A stretch of DNA of 8,674 bases from Pseudomonadota bacterium (GTDB taxonomy: Bacteria > Desulfobacterota > Desulfovibrionia > Desulfovibrionales > Desulfovibrionaceae). Shown here piece by piece: positions 4,616-8,674 of the stretch (its first letter is position 1; each line of letters begins with the position of its first letter). The stretch lies in assembly GCA_023450535.1 (NCBI GenBank), contig JAEXGX010000138.1, positions 1 through 8,674 on the forward strand, given 5' to 3'. The notes under the pieces were generated by a model. The model did no database searches and was not told the DNA's origin. It saw only the letters and a program-made list of their open reading frames with translations. Made by a program: the position numbers and the translations under genes.

Positions 4616-5532
4616 ACTGGCTTCTGGTCGGTGTTTTTCTGGTTCTGGTGCTGTCCACTCTGATCGGGGCGCTGCTGGCACGGCGTGCGGGTACGGAAAG
4701 CTCCCGCTCCACAATCGATAATCTCAACGCCCGGGCCCGCAGCTGGTGGTGGATGTGCGGCGTGATCTCGCTGGCCGTGCTGGCAGGAGACTTCGGTTCG
4801 GTCATTCTTTTCGGATTGGTATCGTTTCTGGCTCTGCGCGAGTTCGTCACCCTGACGCCCACACGCAGGGCCGACCACGCCGCGCTGTGCTGGTGCTTTT
4901 TTGTGTTTCTTCCGTCCCAGTACCTGCTTGCCGCGGTGGGCTGGTACGGCCTGTTTGCCATTTTTGTGCCGGTCTATGTATTTCTTTTTCTGCCTGTCCG
5001 GGTGGCGTTGGGCGGCGACACGCGGGATTTTACCAGCCGGGTGGCCAAACTCCAGTGGGGAATGATGGCCGCCGTTTACTGCATCAGCTATGCCCCGGCC
5101 CTGCTCAGGCTGGATATTCCCGGCTATACGGACAATGTGCGGCTGCTGCTCTGGTTGATTGTCACGGTGCAGATGTCGGATGTGCTGCAATATGTGTTCG
5201 GAAAACTGTTCGGCAAACGCCGTATCGCGCCTGACGTAAGCCCCGGCAAGACGGTAGAGGGATTTGCGGGTGGTATTCTGTCAGCCTCCTTGCTGGGTGG
5301 GCTGCTGTGGAGCTTGACGCCGTTTTCTCCTGTGGCGGCGTTCGGCGCGGGTATTGTGGTCACGCTGGCTGGTTTTTGCGGCGGGTTGTGCATGTCCGCC
5401 GTCAAACGGGATATGGGAGTGAAGGATTTTGGCGACATGATCGCCGGACACGGCGGAATGCTGGATCGGGTGGATTCCCTCTGTTTTTCCGCGCCGCTAT
5501 TCTTTCATATGCTGCGTTATTTTTATACGTAG
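4612..5532 (+). CDS. cdsA: Phosphatidate cytidylyltransferase (CdsA family)
   Basis: A 306-residue polytopic membrane protein that should condense CTP and phosphatidate to CDP-diacylglycerol. The C-terminal CDS signature is complete: SAVKRDMGVKDFGDMIAGHG continuing to GMLDRVDSL (262-290), with K265, R266, K271, D272, H280, D285, R286 and D288. It also has SPGKTVEGF (210-218) and VQMSDVLQYVFGK (186-198), which are typical of the family. There are about eight hydrophobic segments, beginning at residues 3-22. The ATG at 4612 overlaps the acyltransferase stop by ATGA and has a GGGGA Shine-Dalgarno; the frame runs further upstream inside the previous gene, which I take as chance. It is the last gene of the lipid operon. 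Its product is the activated substrate for the phosphatidyltransferase two genes upstream, so the three could act as a self-contained pathway. It may be a second copy (ynbB-like) rather than the essential cdsA. Confidence 0.92.
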   Translation: MNWLLVGVFLVLVLSTLIGALLARRAGTESSRSTIDNLNARARSWWWMCGVISLAVLAGDFGSVILFGLVSFLALREFVTLTPTRRADHAALCWCFFVFLPSQYLLAAVGWYGLFAIFVPVYVFLFLPVRVALGGDTRDFTSRVAKLQWGMMAAVYCISYAPALLRLDIPGYTDNVRLLLWLIVTVQMSDVLQYVFGKLFGKRRIAPDVSPGKTVEGFAGGILSASLLGGLLWSLTPFSPVAAFGAGIVVTLAGFCGGLCMSAVKRDMGVKDFGDMIAGHGGMLDRVDSLCFSAPLFFHMLRYFYT

Positions 5533-5619
5533 TGCTGCTTACAGTGAAGAGCGAGGCTTCCTTTCTCCGCCGGCTTGGCGGTGTGAACTCCGCGAATGCA
5601 GATTTTGTCAGCGGGATGA

Positions 5620-5659
5620 AATCCCCTTCCGCCTGTGGGATTTCAGACGGAAGGGGATT
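5620..5659. terminator. Probable bidirectional terminator between convergent units
   Basis: Arms aatccccttccgcctg (5620-5635) and cagacggaaggggatt (5644-5659) pair at 15 of 16 positions around an 8-nt loop. It lies about 90 nt after cdsA and 62 nt after the convergent amidohydrolase gene. Short T-rich runs flank both sides (ATTCTTG on plus, ATTTCAT on minus), so termination in both directions is plausible but the U tracts are weak. The rest of the 189-nt gap shows no gene. Confidence 0.65.
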
Positions 5660-5721
5660 CTTGTGCTTCGCATCCGAGGAGCTTGAGGGAGTCAGAGCCT
5701 GTCTGCGGTCAACCGAGGACG

Positions 5722-6576
5722 TTAAATGGTCCGCAGGGAGCTTTCTTCAATACTGAGTGCCCGGAGCGCATTCTTGTACATGACCTTGTCGCTGATTTCA
5801 TCTGTTCTGAAGTAAGCGCTGTAGACGTCAACGGCAGGCTTCATGGGAATAAAGGGGTACGCGGAGCCGAACACGATCTGATCCTGGAGGAAGCCATTGG
5901 CTGCATCCACGTACGGACGGGTGTAGTGCGTGTTGATCGCGTACATGTCCGGGCAGAGGAACAGGTTGGGATGCGTCAGCGCGACATGAATGATTTCCTC
6001 AACGTAAGGCACATGCCCGTGCAGATCGAAGACGGTCAGCTTCGGGAACGTCTTCATCATCGAATCGAGGTAGAACACCGGCTGGGAACCATAGATGCAG
6101 CCTCCGGTAAGGAAAAGCGGAATATTCTGTTCCTGCATGTAATCGAACAGGGGATGCAGGGAACGGTCATTGATGGGAAGCTGGGGGGTCTGGCTGAAGC
6201 CAAAGTCGAGTTCAAGCGAGAGCCCGTGGGCGGGGCCATTCACCACGTATGTTTCAGCGTCTTCAATGGCGCGCTGTACATATGCGCCGTTGATGGCGAT
6301 GGCCCCGAGAAAACGGCCGGGGTATCGGGTGATCACGTCCGCCACGTCTTCGGCGGGAACAATGGGTTCACTCTGAGGCGCAAAGCTCCAACGGGCTTCG
6401 GCCACGCCCAGGTTGATGCCCGCTTCGTCCATTTCCTTGCAGCAAAGCTCCATGGAGCGCTGTACGACGGATTCGGGAAGTTCATAGCCGAACATGCAGC
6501 CGTAGGTGGGAAAGATGTCCGTGGTGGATTTCAGAAAAGATTCCGTCACGGGGCGCAGTCTCATGTCGATGATCAT
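5722..6576 (-). CDS. Amidohydrolase_2-fold protein lacking most metal ligands
   Basis: A 284-residue TIM-barrel protein of the amidohydrolase_2 (ACMSD-like) family. The fold is suggested by the N-terminal MIID strand, FLGAIAIN (89-96), the LELDFGFSQ segment (121-129), TVFDLHGHVPY (181-191), VFGSAYPF (235-242) and the closing NALRAL (269-274). The usual metal ligands are mostly gone: D-x-H-x-H is D4-M-R6-L-R8, the expected strand-5 His region reads LFLTGG, and the Asp of GSDYP is Ala (GSAYP, 237-241). H186 and H188 remain. The start at 6576 has AAGGAG 8 nt upstream; the frame runs back to 6642 without support. It lies 87 nt after dctP on the same strand, so it may act on the imported solute or serve as a binding or lyase-type protein. 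I recall related proteins with an R-x-R-P-P start, so this looks like a subfamily trait rather than decay. Confidence 0.8.
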   Translation of the reverse strand: MIIDMRLRPVTESFLKSTTDIFPTYGCMFGYELPESVVQRSMELCCKEMDEAGINLGVAEARWSFAPQSEPIVPAEDVADVITRYPGRFLGAIAINGAYVQRAIEDAETYVVNGPAHGLSLELDFGFSQTPQLPINDRSLHPLFDYMQEQNIPLFLTGGCIYGSQPVFYLDSMMKTFPKLTVFDLHGHVPYVEEIIHVALTHPNLFLCPDMYAINTHYTRPYVDAANGFLQDQIVFGSAYPFIPMKPAVDVYSAYFRTDEISDKVMYKNALRALSIEESSLRTI

Positions 6577-6663
6577 CGCGTATACTCCTTGGTGTGTTTG
6601 GGGGGATGTTTGAAAGGGGGTATTTCTCCGCCACGTGTGCATGTGCTGTGAAATAAACCGATA

Positions 6664-7653
6664 TTATCCTTGCAACTCTTTCAACACATGTTCCAGAAAT
6701 TCTTTCTGATTGGGACGGATGGTATCCCATACCGGTCGCGTCTTTTCTGCCGCCGCCTGTTTATCCGCGTCACTGAATTCGCTGAAGATGCAGCCCTTTT
6801 CCTTCAAATCCATAAAGATGGAATCAAGCCCTTCGGCAATGCGCTTGTCCGCCTGTTCGGTGAAATAGACTAGGCCCTCCTTCCAAATAGCCTGATCTTC
6901 CGCCGGGAGCTTGTTCAGCCATGTATTGCTGGCAATCGTCATATAGAGCACCGGCATGGCGTCGATTTTCAGATAGTTTTTGACAATGTCGAAAAGGCGA
7001 GCCGTTTGAACCCAAAAGATTTCAACATCCGTGGAATCCACAACACCCTGCTGGAGAGCGGAAACGAATTCCGAAGCGGCAGTGGTAGTGCGATTCAAAC
7101 CCATGGCCTTAATCGCGGCGACGTGAAGCTTGTTGGCGCTGATGCGGTCTTTCAGGCCCTGAAGCTCGGTCAGTGTCAGCACCTGCTTTGAGGAGGCAAG
7201 GCAGCGGAATCCGGTATTATTGAATCCGATGACGGTAATACCCGGACTCTTTTTTTGCATGTCGGCCATGAGGTTCCGGATGGTCTCACTCCGGAGGAAA
7301 TGTTCAATGGATTCATCACTCCTGAAAAGATAGGGCAAATCAAAGACGGCGAGATTGGGGAAGAAGTTGGACATGTTGGATACTGTTTCAACCGACAGTG
7401 GCACGCTACCCATCTGCACGCTCTGAAATACCGTATCGAAGTTGCCGATGGTTCCGGTGGGAAGAAGGGTGACAGCGTACTTATCGTTGGTTTTTTCCCT
7501 GATCCAGGCATCGAGATCTTCTCCCGCCTTGAGCAGGGGGTGCCCTATCGGGCAACTGCCAAGGGACATTTTGACGGAAACCGGTTCCGCGTGGGCTGGG
7601 GTAGATCCCAGAGAAAGGCTCAGGATCGCGAGCGAAAGCATAAGGCGTTTCAT
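6664..7653 (-). CDS. dctP: TRAP transporter substrate-binding protein (DctP family)
   Basis: A 329-residue periplasmic solute receptor for a tripartite ATP-independent periplasmic transporter. A Sec signal peptide occupies residues 1-22 (MKRLMLSLAILSLSLGS, then TPAHA), with likely cleavage before EPVSVKMS. DctP features are PTGTIGNFDTVFQSVQMGSV (65-84), FRCLASSKQ (149-157), the GLKDR loop with the conserved carboxylate-binding Arg at 170, and the SEFVSALQQGVVDSTD segment (194-209). The length is normal. The start at 7653 has CAGGAGG 5 nt upstream; an in-frame ATG at 7710 would put 19 hydrophilic residues before the signal peptide and is unlikely. It follows dctM after a 271-nt gap and precedes the amidohydrolase gene. 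The conserved Arg points to an organic acid ligand; the exact substrate cannot be read from sequence. Confidence 0.94.
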   Translation of the reverse strand: MKRLMLSLAILSLSLGSTPAHAEPVSVKMSLGSCPIGHPLLKAGEDLDAWIREKTNDKYAVTLLPTGTIGNFDTVFQSVQMGSVPLSVETVSNMSNFFPNLAVFDLPYLFRSDESIEHFLRSETIRNLMADMQKKSPGITVIGFNNTGFRCLASSKQVLTLTELQGLKDRISANKLHVAAIKAMGLNRTTTAASEFVSALQQGVVDSTDVEIFWVQTARLFDIVKNYLKIDAMPVLYMTIASNTWLNKLPAEDQAIWKEGLVYFTEQADKRIAEGLDSIFMDLKEKGCIFSEFSDADKQAAAEKTRPVWDTIRPNQKEFLEHVLKELQG

Positions 7654-7785
7654 AAAACCTCCTGAGGGTAGGGGAGCATTCGGTTTTGAAATACTCCGGG
7701 GCTTGTTCATGCTGTTTCACATGGGGTCAGGCTCTGCATAATTTCACTGTTAAACTGCCCTGGAGGCTGTCCACACTCCTTCTCA

Positions 7786-7814
7786 TAGAGCACTTTTAAG
7801 GTGAATTGCTCTAC
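7786..7814. repeat. Intergenic palindromic repeat, copy 2 (dctM-dctP gap)
   Basis: Arms tagagca (7786-7792) and tgctcta (7807-7813) form the stem; imperfect outer complementarity (tctca 7781-7785 with tgaga 7820-7824) extends it. It aligns with 3184-3212. The stem pair G-C of copy 1 is A-T here on both arms, a compensatory change that keeps the pairing. Confidence 0.55.
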
Positions 7815-7830
7815 TATGTTGAGAGGGGCG

Positions 7831-7873
7831 GGGGGGAGTCATTCCCCCCGGCGGGGTACGGGGCGGAGCCCCG
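7831..7873 (-). terminator. GC-rich double hairpin, possible weak terminator after dctM
   Basis: Two short perfect stems lie side by side: gggggga (7831-7837) with tcccccc (7843-7849), and cggggc (7859-7864) with gccccg (7868-7873). On the minus strand a TTTT precedes the second stem and no U tract follows, so efficient intrinsic termination is doubtful. GC-rich boxes of this look are, as I recall, common between genes in Desulfovibrio-type genomes and may be a dispersed repeat. Confidence 0.4.
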
Positions 7874-7924
7874 AAAAGCAGGCGTTTTCTCTTTCGTGTC
7901 AACACGCCCTGGTGTGAACAGGAT

Positions 7925-8674
7925 CTAGAGCAGGCAGAGAGACAGCAGGGGGAACAGAATGACCAGCAGGGCGGCGACCATGTTGGCGCCGAGGAAGGGT
8001 ACGATTGCCCGGGAGACTCCTCCCAGATTTGTTCCACCGACTCTCGCGCCCACATATAAATTCGTGCCCACGGGCGGCGTATAGAGTCCGATATCAATGA
8101 AAATGAGAAAGAATATGCAGAAATGAATCGGATTTATGCCGAAATTGATCGCCAGCGGAACCAGAATGGGGGTGAGTATGATAATGAGCGCGGTGCCTTC
8201 CATGAAGCAGCCCAGAATGAGCAGCACGATGGACAGCAGTGCGAACAGTCCGAGACCGCTGGTGATATTCAGCCCCTTGACGAGTTCGGTAAGCATGGCC
8301 GAGACATTATGATACTGCACCAGAACGCCCAGAGCATTGGCCGCCAGCATGACGATCATGATCACGCCGAGGGTTGTGAGGCTGCTGTACAGGGCCTCCT
8401 TGAGGGCCTTCAGGTTCATATTGCGGGTAATGAAACACTCTACAATGAAGGCGTACACTACGGCGAAGGCGCCTGCTTCCGTGGGCGTGGCAATGCCGCC
8501 GTAGATGCCGCCAAGGATAATCAGGGGAACGCCCAGTGCCCATTTTGCCTTCCATGTGGCCTGGAGACGTTCTTTCAGGCAAGGCTTGGGGCGCACAATG
8601 CCGAATTTGTGCTTGCGCACGACGTACTGGGCGGCCAGCATGAATGCGAGCGCCACAAGACAGCCGGGAATGAA
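7925..8674 (-). CDS. dctM: TRAP transporter large permease subunit DctM (partial, C-terminal 249 residues)
   Basis: The C-terminal part of the 12-helix ion-coupled permease of a TRAP transporter; the frame is open through the right edge, so the N-terminal part (about 170-180 residues in typical family members) is missing. The visible part has the family hallmarks GGIYGGIATPTEAGAFA (55-71 of the visible sequence), CFMEGTALIIILTPILVPLA (156-175), INPIHF (180-185) and YTPPVGTNLYVG (198-209), plus at least six hydrophobic segments. It ends with TAG at 7925. It should work with the DctP receptor encoded next on the same strand and with a small DctQ subunit, which is not in the window and may lie upstream or be fused at the missing N-terminus. 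The GTG at 8656 that begins the longest closed frame is not a real start, because homology continues upstream of it. Confidence 0.95.
   Translation of the reverse strand, partial: FIPGCLVALAFMLAAQYVVRKHKFGIVRPKPCLKERLQATWKAKWALGVPLIILGGIYGGIATPTEAGAFAVVYAFIVECFITRNMNLKALKEALYSSLTTLGVIMIVMLAANALGVLVQYHNVSAMLTELVKGLNITSGLGLFALLSIVLLILGCFMEGTALIIILTPILVPLAINFGINPIHFCIFFLIFIDIGLYTPPVGTNLYVGARVGGTNLGGVSRAIVPFLGANMVAALLVILFPLLSLCLL

Larger units (their letters stand above)
7654..7924 (-). other. dctM-dctP intergenic gap with hairpins
   Basis: No gene is visible in these 271 nt. Reading on the minus strand after dctM, there is a ggcgt/acgcc hairpin (7881-7908) followed by TGCTTTT, a perfect cggggc-gga-gccccg hairpin (7859-7873), a GC-rich hairpin at 7831-7849, and the palindromic repeat at 7786-7814. 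The part next to dctP holds only its ribosome binding site. A gap this long and structured suggests partial termination or a separate promoter, so that dctP can be expressed at a different level from the permease. Confidence 0.5.

Noticed and set aside
3713..4714. Minus-strand open frame of 333 codons opposite the lipid operon
   Set aside because: Rich in Pro, Gln and Arg with no motif, and lies over genes with complete catalytic signatures; a shadow frame.
5635..6651. Plus-strand open frame of 338 codons opposite the amidohydrolase gene
   Set aside because: The minus-strand gene has a good ribosome binding site and a recognisable fold; the plus frame has neither.
7897..7902. Perfect -35 hexamer TTGACA on the minus strand after dctM
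   Set aside because: Seventeen bases further on, the sequence is GCTTTT, not a -10 element, so it was not called as the dctP promoter.
1..8674. CRISPR arrays, tRNA or rRNA genes, transposases, integrases, prophage genes
   Set aside because: None was found on reading both strands; the inverted-repeat segment at 1971-2167 is the only mobile-like sequence and carries no gene.

Overview
The window looks like chromosomal DNA from an anaerobic, sulfate- or sulfite-reducing deltaproteobacterium of the Desulfovibrionaceae (Desulfovibrio/Bilophila type). Three things point there: GC-rich coding sequence, a divergent locus for the anaerobe-specific orange protein (ORP) complex, and a TRAP transporter. 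The assignment is inferred from gene content, not from a marker gene.

Region 1 (1-3179) is an ORP/Mrp iron-sulfur locus in two divergent units. On the minus strand, read right to left, are a DUF134 (UPF0251)-ORP fusion protein (1255-1947), a MinD-type ATPase with an inserted 2x[4Fe-4S] ferredoxin domain (291-1190), and a second ATPase of the same kind that runs off the left edge (1-298). On the plus strand is an Mrp/NBP35 ATPase (2313-3179). In D. vulgaris Hildenborough, as I recall, orp, an Mrp fused to an ORP domain, and the two ferredoxin-MinD ATPases form divergent operons under sigma-54 control. Here the domains are arranged differently: Mrp has no ORP domain, and ORP is joined in frame to a helix-turn-helix protein. 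A strong ribosome binding site and ATG remain inside the fusion. The 365-nt divergent region holds a roughly 197-nt hairpin-rich segment with imperfect terminal inverted repeats and two near-identical palindromes.

Region 2 (3180-5532, plus strand) is a three-gene phospholipid operon with 4-nt ATGA overlaps. It encodes a divergent CDP-alcohol phosphatidyltransferase, a PlsC-type acyltransferase and a CdsA-type CTP:phosphatidate cytidylyltransferase. Together they could acylate, activate and give a head group to a lipid, rather like the poorly characterised ynbAB-type clusters. A strong hairpin at 5620-5659 sits between this operon and the convergent genes that follow.

Region 3 (5722-8674, minus strand) is a solute uptake and metabolism unit: TRAP large permease dctM (partial, cut by the right edge), periplasmic binding protein dctP, and an amidohydrolase_2-fold protein that has lost most of the usual metal ligands. 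The substrate is unknown. The dctM-dctP gap holds GC-rich hairpins and a palindromic repeat. A related repeat lies after mrp, and the two copies show compensatory base changes in the stem. No tRNA, rRNA, CRISPR array, transposase or integrase was seen.
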